64,000 bases of DNA from Euclidia mi (lineage: Eukaryota > Arthropoda > Insecta > Lepidoptera > Erebidae), in contig OX123186.2 in assembly GCA_944739405.2 (NCBI GenBank), positions 86,407,034 through 86,471,033 of the forward strand, written 5' to 3'. Below the pieces are notes generated by a model. It worked only from the letters and a program-made list of their open reading frames with translations, did not search any database and had not been told where the DNA came from. The translations under genes were made by a program, and so were the position numbers. Positions 33,718 to 45,275 of the stretch are shown piece after piece (within the stretch, counting starts at the first letter, position 1; each line of letters starts with the position of its first letter).

Positions 33718-33988
33718 CCTGCCTCGTTGGTCTCGCGGCTTAAATGTGCGCGTGGGATTGGGAGGCCTCGGGTTCGATTCCCGGGTCGGGCAAAGTGTTA
33801 TTGGGTTTTTCCGTAAGGAAATTCTCAGTAGCAGCTCGGAGTCTGGTAATGTGCCCGGTACGGCAATAGGCTCACCCCTATTACGTGGGACCTAAAAATT
33901 CATGGCAAAATGTGGGTGTTATATCACACCTCTGCCTACCCCTTCGGAGATACAGGCGTGAGTCTATAAATAAATAAATAATAAATAA
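33718..33988 (+). mobile_element. tRNA-derived SINE, complete
   Basis: The head carries a B box GGTTCGATTCC near 33770 and a degenerate A box (TTGGTCTCGCGG near 33729). The body reads 'ggcaataggctcacccctat' and 'cttcggagatacaggcgtga'. The tail is TAAA repeats. Target duplications AATTATATA (33709-33717) and AATTGTATA (33989-33997) differ at one base. The opposite palindrome arm (near 36815) is an empty site, which proves the insertion. SINEs are transcribed by RNA polymerase III and moved by LINE enzymes. Confidence 0.92.
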
Positions 33989-34344
33989 AATTGTATACCA
34001 TAATCTTTATATTTATTTGGCTCCTTTAAGACATACCCGTCAATCAATACTTAATGGTTTCACATTACAATTATTTAAATTCTAGTTTTCCATACATAGG
34101 ATGATCTAGTGAATTTATATTCATTACGTCCATGCATTGTCAAATCCGAAAGCATACTATATTAATCCGCTTTAAATATGAACTGATACTGATAATCTTA
34201 TGCACAATAGCTTATATGAATATTATGTGGCTCCATTACGTATGTACGCCACGCCATATCTTCGTACTTATATGAATTTGGGTCGTTTGGCTGATATGAA
34301 ATATCATCATCATATCAGCCAAACGACGTCCACTGCTGGACATA

Positions 34345-34560
34345 GGGTGACCGGCCACAAAAGATCACATCCCTTCGTTCCTCGTAAAGCACGTAAAGCC
34401 ATCGGTGTCGGTTATCATCTTTGACAGTCGTTAGGGTAATCAGTGCTCTCAACCACTGTAGGCATATTTTATGGTTTAGACCAGATGGTCTAAACCATAA
34501 AATATGCCTACGCCTTCGGGTTGTAGAGGTCAGTCGCTCTGTGAAAAAGCTAATATTCTG
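34345..34560 (+). repeat. dispersed repeat copy with new inverted duplication
   Basis: It matches 37045-37250 ('gtgaccggccacaaaagatc', 'gacagtcgttag', 'cttcgggttgtagaggtcag'). It carries an extra 27-base insertion that forms the palindrome at 34458-34511. Other copies are at 42885-43120 (minus) and a fragment at 55167-55215 (minus). Confidence 0.8.
34458..34511. repeat. perfect palindrome, 26-bp arms, 2-base loop
   Basis: The arms are 34458-34483 and 34486-34511 around GA. The sibling copy near 37151-37190 has only the right arm, so the left arm is a later inverted duplication. Confidence 0.95.
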
Positions 34561-34964
34561 TCAAGTCTATTATGAAAATGTTTCTGAAACTTTCGAAACA
34601 TAATATCCACGATGGAGTTCCTTCGGACATCTTTTTTTATTAATGTGAAACATTTACAGAATAGAAAATAATAGTTTATTTGTTTGGAATACTGTTTACA
34701 AAGTTGTTTACTGTTTTTAAATCCATAGTATTTTGCCGTCACCGGCGTACAAATGCTCTTTTTACATTAAATATAATCTTAAATACTATAGTGCTATTAC
34801 ATAAGTCTTACTGTTAATCACATTGTATGACACATTTTAAATTAAAGGTCAACATTAATAAAATTTGCACGTCATAAGTTCTATTGAATAAAATTGACAA
34901 AGTACTAATAATATCATTTAAAAGTGATAGGAATTAAGTATTTGGTAGAAAATTGTGACTGGCA

Positions 34965-35300
34965 GAACTTGTAGCTTTGGTAGAAAATTTGGCAGAATCT
35001 GTGGTAGAAAATGGTTACTTTGAAATAAATGGTAGTTTTGGAAGATATGGTTGTTTTTGTATGAATAGTAGTTTTGGTGTAAATGGTAGTTTTGCTAGAA
35101 ATTGTAGTTTTGGTAGCAATAGTTGTTATCGCACAAATGGTTGGTTTGAGATAATTGTAGATTTGGTAGAAATTTTAGAAATGACACAAATTGTAGAAAT
35201 GGTAGGTTTGGTAATTTTGAAAGAAATTGTTTTTTTGGTAGAAAACGGTAATAGTAGTCAACCAAAACTACCATATTACCGGAATAACATTCTGAGAATG
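34965..35300. repeat. degenerate short tandem repeat (GGTAG-rich)
   Basis: About 18-base variations on 'aatggtagttttggtaga' fill the stretch. The 137-residue ORF over it has matching internal repeats (NGSFG, NSSFG, NCSFG) and is best read as a repeat artefact. Confidence 0.8.
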
Positions 35301-35639
35301 ATGATTGGTAGTAGGTGCTTTATTATTATTACAATGCCCGCTATTGTATATAAACTTCTTTGGTGTCTAAATGTTGATCTGATAGTGTAGGCAGGTGGTC
35401 ACAATAAATTGATGATGCCTTTTGCAGTCCACTACAGGACTTAAGCCTCTCCACATGGTGGTTTTGGTAGTAGGACAGTAGTAGATAAAACAACGCGCTT
35501 ATAATATCTAGTTGGTATTATTAGTATAACATGGCTATGATTAGTTGCTTACTATCAGGCGGGCGCTTTTGCCACACTTGTAGTATGAATACTTCATTCA
35601 TATCGTTTTAGAGCTGCGTAGTCCTCATGAGCAAATGTA

Positions 35640-37625
35640 TTGTATGACCTATTACTGGAGCCAATTAGGTAAACAGAATGTGGCATATAATTTAGAGTAC
35701 AATTGTAATAATAGTTTTAAATAGAAAATAGTTTACCATACTGCTAATAATCATGCAATTAATTAAATTAATCCTGGAGCTTCATAGTATTGATCGGTTG
35801 GTTAGCTGGTAGTAATATGACTGGATTTAAATAAGTATAAATATATGGCATGTAAAGTATAATGTGGAGCCAAATCACATTGATTTGTTTTTATATAAGT
35901 TTACTAGATTCAAATAAGTACGTACGATGCAGCATATAATCAGAGTTAAATAATACGTAAATCAACAACATAATGCTAGCAAATAACGCCATAACTGCTA
36001 TAATTTCACTCGTGGATCTAACAATGCATGGTTATAATAAATATAAATCCTCTGGATCAACTTATGTATGGAAACAGATAAGGATTTCATCTAATGATAT
36101 TAAATATCTATGGGCCTTATCCGAAGGCGCAAGGTCACTCAGAGGGCGATGGAGAGAGGTATTCTTGGAAGTTTCCTGTGCGAGACCGAATCAGAAATGA
36201 GGAGATCCGCAGGAGAACCAAAGACAGCTCTCCGGATAGTCAAGCTGAAGTAGCAGTGGTCAGGGCACATATCTCGAAGTTGAGGCCGTGGAGGCAGAAA
36301 GGTTCTGAAGTGGTGGCCACATACCGGATGACGCCGCAGAGGAAAGTCCCCCGCAAGGTGGATCGACGATCTCGTTAAGAACGCGGGAAGCGGTTGGATG
36401 CGGAGGGTCAAGACCGGTATGTGTGGAGAACCTTGGGGAAGGCCTATGTCTAGCAGTGGACGTCGTTTGGCTGATATGATGATGAATTGATGATGTTTCA
36501 TCATACCAGCCAAACGACCCAAATTCATATAAGCACGCAGATATGGCGCGGCGTGTATAGTAATGTAGCCACATAATATCCATAAGCTTGTGTGCATAAG
36601 ATTATCAGTATCAGTTTATAATATTTAAAGTGGATCAAAATAGTATGCTTTCGGATTTGACAATGCATGGATGTAATGAATATATATTCAATGGATCATC
36701 TTATGAATGGCAAACTAAAATTTAAATAATTGTAATGTGAAACCATTAAGTATTGATTGACGGGTGTGTATGTCTTAAAGGAGCCAAATAAATATACAGA
36801 TTATGATACACAATTATGCGTTAAATAGTAAACTAAAATATTCAAACAAAAATACTCAACTAACATAATCCTGGAGCCACATAATATTAACCAGCAGGTC
36901 TAATATAATATATAGTTTTGGATTCAAATAAGTATGCACATGTGGCGTATAAAGTAAGCGGCCCGTGGCAAAGTGGCGACCGCTCAAATCTATCGATTCG
37001 CAAGGTTAAGCGGGTTCGTCACCGTCTGGTTTATAGATGGGTGACCGACCACAAAAAGTCACATCCTCCGTGCTTCGGAGAGCACGTTAAGCCGTCGGTC
37101 CCAGCTGTCATCAAAAAGATCCTTGACAGTCGTTACGAGGAATTAGTACCCGCGAACATCCTGACTCTGGTCTAAACCATAGAATATGGCTATCCCTTCG
37201 GGTTGCGGAGGTCAGACGGCAGTCGCTCTGTGGAAAAGCTAATATTCTGTTAAATCTAGTTAGACTAGAAAGTGGAGCCCGGGCTCCAAGGCGAAGGCCT
37301 GGATGCAACTGGCATAACGCTCGGAGGATGGTGATGATTTGGCATAATTATTATACAGTATAAATGGAGCCAAATAGTATGCAAGAAATGGAAAATATCG
37401 GACTTAAATAGTATTTAAATTATCAAATAGAAATAGGATCATCATAGTGCTGGTAAGGACGTATAAAATGGTTATATCATATATTATTATTACACGGAGC
37501 AAGTACTGAAGTAAGTGAAAGAACTTGTCCCTGGAACCACATATTTATAATTGTCACGTTTGGATTCAAATAAGGACGCACGCATGGCATATAATTCGGA
37601 GCCAAAAAGTTGACTTCGGTCTGAG
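35640..37625 (+). repeat. degenerate ~85-bp module array (GGAGCCA / GATTCAAATAAG words)
   Basis: GGAGCCA-type words occur near 35657, 35783, 35865, 36778, 36872, 37364, 37526 and 37600. GATT(C/T)AAATAAG words occur near 35826, 35909, 36920 and 37562, usually followed by a '(a/g)tggc(a/g)tataa' string. The same words occur in reverse orientation at 32741, 33592, 33642, 34017, 34226 and 34263. A second block ('gacaatgcatgg...ggatcatcttatgaatgg') at 36660-36715 is repeated at 36024-36080. Confidence 0.6.
36135..36483 (+). mobile_element. RTE LINE 3' fragment
   Basis: In broken frames it reads ERGILGSFLCETE, RWIDDLVKNAGSGWMRRVK and GEPWGRPMSSSG, the C-terminal end of RTE proteins. It ends 'cagtggacgtcgtttggctg' with GATGAT. 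It lies at the inner edge of the right palindrome arm. Confidence 0.8.
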
Positions 37626-37844
37626 ATATATGGCCGTTACGGATCCAGTTTTGTTCGGAACTTCAGCCAAATTCATCACGAATACATCAAAATTTTATTG
37701 AATATGTTTGGCAACGTCTTGCCATGAATGACAACATTGTGAAAAAATCAAAAATATATTCCATAGAGCAAATGTTATTCGAGTGCAAAGGTGGATCAAG
37801 TAAGGAACGCCAACACCGCGTGATCAACCAAGTCAGCAAACAGT

Positions 37845-37846
37845 CG

Positions 37847-37899
<53 letters not shown>

Positions 37900-37960
37900 T
37901 ATATATATATATGTATGTATATATACCTATTTTACGCTTATACATATTTGTTTTATATAT
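37845..37960. repeat. TA/TATG microsatellite
   Basis: A long TA run with one interruption, then TATG units. Confidence 0.95.
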
Positions 37961-37965
37961 TATAT

Positions 37966-38155
37966 TAATTGATATTGTTCTTATGTCCGTGAGTCACCTG
38001 TGGGCTTCAGCTGAAATTTCTATTATTTTTATTTCAATCTTTTTGTTGTCTTTGTACCTTCCAAATGCTTTTGCTTTGCTATTTATTTATTTTTGTTTGT
38101 GTTATGTGTGTCTAATAAATATTTTTTTCTTTCTTTCTTTCTTCTTTCTTTCAGA
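37966..38155 (+). mobile_element. possible LINE 3' end with TTTC tail
   Basis: 'gtgtgtctaataaatatttt' followed by a TTTC-rich run resembles a LINE 3' end. No coding part. Confidence 0.35.
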
Positions 38156-39334
38156 AACCCAGTATTGCAACATGCATGTCAGCGACTATGCCGTATCGCG
38201 TAGTTAGGGTTACCTTGGCAATTCTGAGGCTTTGTCTTCCAGCTGACCTTATGGGTAAACAATTTTTTACAAGAGATTCTACACGTCGCTCATTTTTACA
38301 CCGTAAAACAATCACAGATTTCGCTACAAACACACACAAGTCCCATACTACATTAAACTCTCAAACTATACTCATTTTTCCGGCATGTGACCCAGAAACG
38401 CGAAGGGGTTTATTAAAACGTAATAAGTTTAAATGAAGGGGGTTTGCTGAGAGTAATATGGCGGCATGGCAGCTGAACTCGATCCAAATTGCGAGGCCCT
38501 GAAGTGCCGACACTTTAATAGCCACAAAACTTTATGAAAATGAAAGAATAGCGGTTTATGGATCGGCTATTAACTGAACATCATCAGTGTTCTGTGTTCA
38601 AAATGTGACGTTATGTTTTTAGGGTTATGGTCGAGTCTTGTGTACACAGCTCTCTGCTGCCTTTCAGTGAGAAAACAAAATATTTCGGTGATTAGGAATT
38701 GCATCTTTGAAATTTGATTAAAACACGATGGACAATTATTGTTATCCCCTTTTAATCCCAGAGGATATGTTTTTCAATACATTCAAATTAGTCCAGACTC
38801 AGGCGTAACATGGCTTTATGCGTAATATGAAACAAAAGTTATTTTATTATCAATTCAGCAATTCACGACATTACTTGTTACACTACACTAGGTACTCCTA
38901 CTACTTTCAAAACCTCTTTTAAATATTTGTCTCCCATGGATTGTTAGTATAACTATCGTTGCCGATAGTTACACTAAACATTATTATAATCAATTTTAAA
39001 ATATCGGGCATAAAGGCAAGCGTTAAACAGCCGCAGTCGACACAGCGGCCAAGCAGCATTTTATTACCCTCCTAACATTTATGGGCGAATGTTAGGAATT
39101 TACAAAGAACTGAACAATTGCCAAAGGCTTATACTGCTATGAATATTATATGCTAGAGAACTTTGTACGCAGGCAGCTACGGTGTCGCATAAAAGTATTT
39201 GAACATTGGTGCAACTTTAATAATCTTTTGCGATAGAATTGTGGTACGAATAGAACAGACAAGTTTTTTTTCAGTATGTATAGCTTAGGTACTTGCTTTA
39301 GACAATAGGTAGTTGTTTTTATTATAACTTTTAC
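38156..39334. other. intergenic, no recognised gene
   Basis: No ORF worth calling. Small hairpins occur at 38947-38974 ('taactatcg/cgatagtta') and 39067-39095 ('cctaacatt/aatgttagg'). Confidence 0.5.
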
Positions 39335-39485
39335 ATCGTATCGACGCTAAGCACTGAGCTGAGTGTTGTAGGTTCGATCACACACCACGGAACAACGCTC
39401 TGTGTGATCTACAAATTGGTGTTCGAGTTTGGATGTTCTTTGTGGCCGGTGATTGAATGAATTTTAGGTCCCTCTGCCATACAAG
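39335..39485 (+). mobile_element. possible tRNA-derived SINE fragment
   Basis: The B-box-like GGTTCGATCAC near 39371 follows 'gcactgagctgagtgttgta'. The body 'acaaattggtgttcgagttt' resembles known lepidopteran SINE bodies. The A box is weak and there is no clear tail. Confidence 0.5.
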
Positions 39486-40026
39486 ATACCATCCTACTGC
39501 GAGATTCCTGTCTAAAGCAATATAGGTACCTACCTATGTAATGATATCTCGTATATTTACGAAAGTGCTGTGGAGTCCAATTTAAATTATTAGCGGGTCC
39601 CTACTTTCCACACATAGTTTTAAACACATTTTATCCATGCAGAATTTAACTTTGTCGTTTACTAGATTTACGTACATTCATGTAGGAGTAGGTAGAAGTA
39701 AAGTTTATTTTCTTGAAAGACACTTATGGACGTAAATAATGATAATTCTTTTTAAGAATAAATCTAATTGTAATAACAAACAGAAAATAAAGTACCGAAG
39801 TTTTCCAATCTCCCGCAGAAGCTAATATGAGTTAAAACATGATCCGAAAACTTGGACCGTAAATACACCGCAGCCGCCATTACGTGGCACCGGGCAGCAA
39901 TGCATTCAGCCTCTCGAGCGAATACACACAACTTTTGCTGCAGCCAATTGTTTTGCATACTTTTTTGTATACACTCGGATTTTAAATATGAATTTTAGGT
40001 TTGGAACGTAAACAATTGAAGTTAAG
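39486..40026. other. intergenic, nothing recognised
   Basis: AT-rich with no supported gene. Confidence 0.5.
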
Positions 40027-40038
40027 TGTAGTTTTGTG

Positions 40039-41995
40039 GTGGAAATAAATCTCGATAAAGTGGTGGAAATCCTTCGGGATGAGGGGACGAAACTCTTTAA
40101 GACGCAGCACACTGGCAGGAGATCTCAACTTTCGCGAGAATCTCTGCACCTCTTAGAGATGCGATGAGAAAACCCGGCAGGCACTTCGTCAGATCTAAAT
40201 AAAAAGATCTTCAAGCTGGTAAGAGGCGACCTCCGTAGCTCCAATACACGCTCTATACAAGATGCGATCGAGCGAAATCGGGGGTCGAAAGTTTTTACTC
40301 AGCATTTAGGTCGAAGTCATCTGACAAAGCTGACCACGTCAGACGGGAAAGTCGCCACTTCTAGACCGGAGATTCTTGCGGAGGTTCAGAGCTTCTACGG
40401 CAACCTCTACACCTCGAAAGCGTCCCGTCCCCAACCCGACTCCGAGGATCCAAGAGCCACTTTAACCCGCCACTTCACGGTAGAGTTGCCAGACGTCAGC
40501 CAAGACGAAATCGTGGTGGCCCTGAGGCAGCTTAAAAATGGAAAGCCCCGGGGAAGATGGAATTACGACGGAGCTGCTAAAGGCAGGTGGAAAACCTATA
40601 CTGGTGCAGCTCCAACGCATATTTAATTCTGTCCTGTTCTCGGGGAGAACTCCAAGGGCGTGGAGCAAGAGCATAGTCGTTTTGTTCTTCAAAAAGGGAG
40701 ACAAAACTCTGTTGAAGAACTATCGACCGATCTCGCTCTTGAGCCACGTCTATAAGCTGTTTTCCAGGGTCATCACGAACCGTCTCGCGCGTAGACTCGA
40801 CGAGTTTCAGCCGCCCGAACAGGCCGGTTTTCGAGGAGGGTATGGCACCATAGACCACATCCACACAGTGCGGCAGATTATACAGAAGACAGAGGAGTAT
40901 CATCAGCCCATGTGCTTAGCGTTTGTGGACTATGAGAAGGCCTTTGACTCCATCGAAACCTGATCTGTTCTGGAGTCTTTGCAATCGTGCCAAATCGATT
41001 GGCGGTACGTCCAAGGGCTGAGAGGTCTGTATGACGCCGCGACTATGACCGTCCAAGTACAGAACCAGCAGTCTGATCCTATCCACCTGCATCGAGGTGT
41101 GAGACAAGGGGATGTTATCTCCCCCAAATTGTTCACAAATGCAATGGAGGATATGTTCAAGACGCTGCACTGGAAAGGACGCGGTATTAACATAAACGGC
41201 GAGTAACTCTCACACTTAAGATTTGCAGACGATATCGTTATCGTGGCTGAAACCGTGCAAGACTTGCAGTATATGCTGAGCAGCCTAGCTGATTCTTCTG
41301 CTCGCATCGGTCTCCGGATGAACTTGGATAAAACCAAAATAATGTTCAATGAACATGTCTCTCCGGAACCGATTATCCTAAACGGGGTCCCTCTCGAAGT
41401 TGTTCAGGACTACGTCTACCTTGGGCAAACATTGCAATTGGGTAGAAACAACTTCGAGAGGGAGGCTTGCAGAAGAATACAGCTTGGCTGGGCGGCATAT
41501 AGAAAACTCTGTCGAGTCTTTTCGTCATCCCTACCGCAAAGCCTTAAGACAAAAGTCTTCAATGAGTGCGTCCTACCCGTTATGACTTACGGTGCCGAGA
41601 CGTGGACACTGACGGTGCGACTAGTTCACCAATTTAAGGTCGCTCAGCGAGCTATGGAGAGGGCTATGCTCGGAGTTTCTCTGAAGGATCGAATTCGTAA
41701 TGAAGTGATCCGACAGAGAACTAAGGTAATCGACATAGCTCAGAGAATTGGAACGTTGAAGTGGCAGTGGGCTGGTCACATCTGTCGCAGAACCGATAAC
41801 CGATGAAGTAGCCGTGTTCTAGAGTGGAGACCGCGCCTTGGCAAACGTAGTGTAGGGCGCCCTCCGGCTAGGTGGAGTGACGATATACGCAAAGTGGCTG
41901 GCAGCGGCTGGACACGAAGAGCCGAAAATAGGGCTCAGTGGTGTGCCATTGGAGAGGCCTATATCCAGCAGTGGACTACGGCAGGCTGATGATGA
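40039..41995 (+). pseudogene. RTE reverse transcriptase (one frameshift, four stops)
   Basis: From the truncation point the frame reads KVVEILRDEGTKLFKTQHTG, a TGA near 40170, then KIFKLVRGDLRSSNTRSIQD. A frameshift near 40548 breaks KNGKAPGEDG. From there one frame holds to the end: NYRPISLLSHVYKLFSR, CLAFVDYEKAFDS (palm), a TGA at 40961 in place of W, RGVRQGDVISPKLF, a TAA at 41204, LRFADDIVIVAE and YVYLGQTLQL. Then come MTYGAETWTL and WAGHICRRTDNR, a TGA at 41804, and finally GRPPARWSDDIRKVAGSGW. The motifs identify the RTE clade, and the copy is inactive. Confidence 0.92.
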
Positions 41996-42007
41996 TGATG
42001 ATGATGA
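40039..42007 (+). mobile_element. RTE-clade LINE, 5'-truncated, with 12-bp target duplication
   Basis: TGTAGTTTTGTG is duplicated at 40027-40038 and 42008-42019. The element contains one RTE-type polymerase gene and ends in TGATGA repeats right after the stop region. The 5' truncation removed the endonuclease. Shorter tails of the same family lie at 9840, 29030, 36135, 42250, 57410 and 61755. Confidence 0.92.
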
Positions 42008-42019
42008 TGTAGTTTTGTG

Positions 42020-42249
42020 TGTTCGTTTTTAGAATAGAGAAATATTTTTAATGTATCTATTTGTACCAAAATCGGTTATTAGGCGATTTTTAGTGCATCA
42101 TTGACTCATAATAATTGCTGTACAGGCTTAATAATTAACAGAAGTCGTATTATATGGCGAGGCTGATTGCTACGCATCATAGCTGACTTTTCAAAGTTAT
42201 GCATGTATTAAATTATTAAAAACTAAACAGAAACATCGTAAGAAAAGCA
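42020..42249. other. intergenic
   Basis: No feature recognised. Confidence 0.5.
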
Positions 42250-42430
42250 TATCTCAGAGTGCTCCATCATCGTCTCAGCATAGAGATGTGCACTGCAGGA
42301 AATAGGCCTACGTGGATATCCTTGGGTGACCTAGGTTCTCCACATAGACTGATCTTGAGTTGCCCGCATCCAACCGCTTCCCGCGATCTTAACCAGATCG
42401 TCGGATCCATTCCTGAGTTACGGTACGTGG
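42250..42430 (-). mobile_element. RTE LINE 3' fragment, inverted
   Basis: The reverse complement reads 'gatctggttaagatcgcggg', 'aagcggttggatgcgggcaa' and 'ggcctatttcctgcagtgca', parallel to 36360-36465 but diverged. Confidence 0.75.
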
Positions 42431-42884
42431 CCGACACTCTAGAACCCTCCTGCCCAATGTCCGTGTGTCCTGCCCAATGTGGTTCCTCGAGATAGTGAAT
42501 TGAGTGCTCTATAATGTTCTCAAAAGAATATGTCTTTTACTACCTTTGACCTCTATATAAATAAGTGATCGTAAATAAATTATTTCCTAATAAAGTAGTG
42601 ACCTTTTGAAAGAAATGTTCGCAGTTTGTACACTTGTGCAGTCGCAAATCTCGACAATATTGAAGAAACATTGCACCCTCTTTTACAGTTTGCAAAGACT
42701 CACATATATCCTCGGAAAAACTCATTTTAAAACTATGCATTTATAAAAAATTTCGCTCTGAAATATGTGTCATATTATTAAGGTATTTTCACGGCGGTGG
42801 ATAAGTATTACACAACTTTGGAAAGATGTGTTCCTTCTCAGAAAAAGTGTGGATTATACGACTACTTTTGATTAATATCCTAAT
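42431..42884. other. intergenic
   Basis: No recognised feature. 'cctgcccaatgt' plus 'ccgtgtg' repeats in tandem near 42450-42480. Confidence 0.45.
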
Positions 42885-43120
42885 CATCGTTTTACTGTTA
42901 TCCCAATTGCATCAGAGAATTTGGCTGAGGCTGACGAGTTTCGTTTAGTCTAACCAGACTATATTCAATATTAGCTTTTCCACAGAGCAACTGCCGACTG
43001 ACCTTCGCAATTCAAAGGTAGGGAGATACTCCATGACATAGATCACGGATCTTTAAAGTTTCTCAGTATATTTAGAGGACCTATCAAAGATCTTCATGTT
43101 ATCCGGCACCGATAGATAGG
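42885..43120 (-). repeat. dispersed repeat copy (same family as 34345 and 36960)
   Basis: The reverse complement contains 'ctctgtggaaaagctaatat' and 'tggttagactaaacgaa', matching 37225-37270, and 'gaagatctttgat' near its other end. Confidence 0.75.
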
Positions 43121-44284
43121 GTGTTGCGCCAAGCTCAACTATCAATAAAATATTTACCTAAAAAATACAACACTTTGAAAGTTAGTGGTTCGCGCTATAG
43201 CTTTGAATCCGAAACCCTCTTTATGGTTATCTATAGTATCTCCACGTGTCTATGGTTAATTCCTGTAAATCTTAATATTATTCTGTGATACAACAATCCG
43301 ATAAAAATGTTTATTTAAATCTCACGTAACGATGATAAAGAAATTCTCAAATATCAAAACAGGTGTGTAAATAATCATTATCAAAGAAACTAGACCTCTT
43401 TCAAGTCTAGAATAATATTTTCAGCTTTGATCTGGTTGATTCAAGAGTTTACTTTTGATCATAATCTGGTTATGAATGAAATTTCGAATAAATAATTAAT
43501 ATAGCATGATATTTATAGAGTTGTCATGTTTGAAATAATTTAGTGGTCAAATCTAGAGAACAAAAGTATAAAAATGATATGGGTAGAGCAATCTATGGTA
43601 AATTCAAGTGAGTTTAGAATTTAGAGCATTTTAAGCAAATGTACTGATGATGTCTGTCAAATATTGTTATTGTTGTAATTAATAATTAATAGCAGAGACA
43701 GTTTGAATTGTGTATATTACTATAACTATTATTATAAATAAGCAGATAACATAATGCCATAGCAAAAGAAAATATATGAGAGTGACAGTGCACGTTTTAC
43801 AATGATAGACAAGAGAAAAAACCTTCGTCATTTAAAAAGAATATATCTACCACGCAGTATTGCTGTTAGAGTTTGCGTCCACACTTTCATCAGTTATGCT
43901 ATTATAGTGCTCTATCAACGCAAACATGTGAACTCCTTGACAACAGTTTATTGCAGCGTAAACACCGATTAGGTAGGCGCTTAGTAGGTATACTTTACTC
44001 AGGGTCGGTCAACTCAGTTCTACGAGATTTTTATAGGTGGGCTGTTAGTCACGACAGAGACATCGACAGTGGGGAAACGAGATAGCGATACATTGGCTGA
44101 TGTAGTGAATGACCACTGAAAAAATACACGATTACAACGTTTTTATTTTATTTTATTACAAATACTATGTTAAAAGCTTTGTAATAAAGGGTGCATAGGG
44201 TTCCCACCAAGAACTTAGGGTTCCAAGCCAACCTCACTTGCAAGTAGTGCACCTGACGATCAACGGACGAGGCTCTGGCAAACA
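43121..44284. other. intergenic, nothing recognised
   Basis: The 70-codon frame at 43873-44085 has no recognisable motif. AT-rich otherwise. Confidence 0.5.
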
Positions 44285-44420
44285 AAATATCCCGATAAGC
44301 GGCAATAGGCTCGCCCCCTATTACGTGGGATAACAATGGCGAAAAGTAAGCGTTTAATATGCCTCTGCCTACTCCTTCGGGGAAACAGGCGTGAGTCTAT
44401 GTATGTATGTATGTAATAAT
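44285..44420 (+). mobile_element. 5'-truncated SINE, 3' part
   Basis: 'gcggcaataggctcgccccc' to 'ggggaaacaggcgtgagtct' followed by TATG repeats. Starts at the same internal position ('aaaatatccc(t/g)ataag') as the copy at 33070, so both are the same truncated sub-type. Confidence 0.82.
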
Positions 44421-45090
44421 TTTGTGTCATTTACTGGTAACACTACAAGAAAAATGTCTGCCGCCGCTTGCGCACCGTTTATCTTGTAATTTCGGTTTAT
44501 TTTTGATATTTTGTTATATAAATAACTGTTCTGATTTCTCCTTCACTAAAAACGCTGAATCGAGCACCTTGTTCCTCCGTTTAAGTGTTTTTTTTTATGA
44601 AATCCAGTGTTATTTTGTGAAATATATACTCCAGTTTTGAGAAAGTGACTCTTACATTGTTTTAAGATTTGTATGTATTGCTATATTAACAAATAAATCT
44701 CTCATAATAAAGTTACATATTTTATTGAAGTCTAAATTGTGTTTTTTATAGTTTTCTTTGAAGATGTGGAACGCTTATTTTATTAGTAATCAGTTTCTAT
44801 AAAAAAACAAATCTAAATCGGCATACACATTAACTACAAGGAACTCTTCGAAAAATACAGTGCTTCCTATTTTAAACCCATAATATACAACCTAATAGAT
44901 ATACCTATATAGGTATATATCCCACCAATTTTGAATTGCCCAAGCTAATACAAACATGACGTTTACAACAGTTTTTTGTGGGCTGCAAATAGATGGCGCT
45001 AGACGCTAAGAAGAAATTTCCTCACAAATTTTGTATGAAGTTGTCATTCTTCTCTCTGAGTATAAGTGTTCTGTGACTTTAGTAGTGACA
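44421..45090. other. intergenic
   Basis: No gene. A small palindrome at 44897-44920 ('gatatacctatataggtata') and one 'agatggcgctag' word at 44992. Confidence 0.5.
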
Positions 45091-45275
45091 TCATAATTAC
45101 CAAAGATAATTGCGGTATTTTCTCGTTTTCCATAAATTCATTTGCACTAATATTGTTTGCCATAATCATCCCCGATCATAATATTTACTTGCACTATTAT
45201 CATTTATACTAATAACGTTTGCCTTAACAACTCAACAGTGATAACTTTTATTTGCCATAAAATGACTTTCTATAA

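Larger units (their letters stand above)
33300..37340. repeat. large imperfect palindrome (arms ~0.9-1 kb, ~2.1-kb centre)
   Basis: 33300-34350 aligns with the reverse complement of 36433-37340. Shared strings include 'ggagcccgggctcc', 'ctatcgattcgcaaggttaa', 'ggtttatagatgggtgacc', 'gcatactat', 'gaatttgggtcgtttggctg' and an RTE tail 'cgtccactgct'. The left arm has gained a SINE (33718-33988) and lost about 170 bases near 33430-33450. Two translated frames, one in each arm (33286-33609 minus and 36918-37175 plus), share MDSNKY.HVAYKVSGPWQSG, but this reflects the repeat and not a gene. Confidence 0.88.

Noticed and set aside
33718..33800. tRNA gene suggested by the B box
   Set aside because: It continues into a SINE body with target duplications, and the tRNA cloverleaf is not intact.
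34977..35390. 137-residue repetitive ORF
   Set aside because: Low-complexity tandem DNA repeat, and the phase of the repeat explains the open frame.
33286..37175. Two similar ORFs as a duplicated gene
   Set aside because: They read the two arms of a palindrome made of non-coding repeats and have no family motifs.
38130..38160. Polypyrimidine tract plus CAG as a 3' splice site
   Set aside because: It is a TTTC microsatellite at a LINE-like 3' end, and nothing downstream is a recognisable exon.
5780..45005. Recurring 'agatggcgct' word as a regulatory site
   Set aside because: Few copies, no consistent context. It could be background or a fragment of an unseen repeat.
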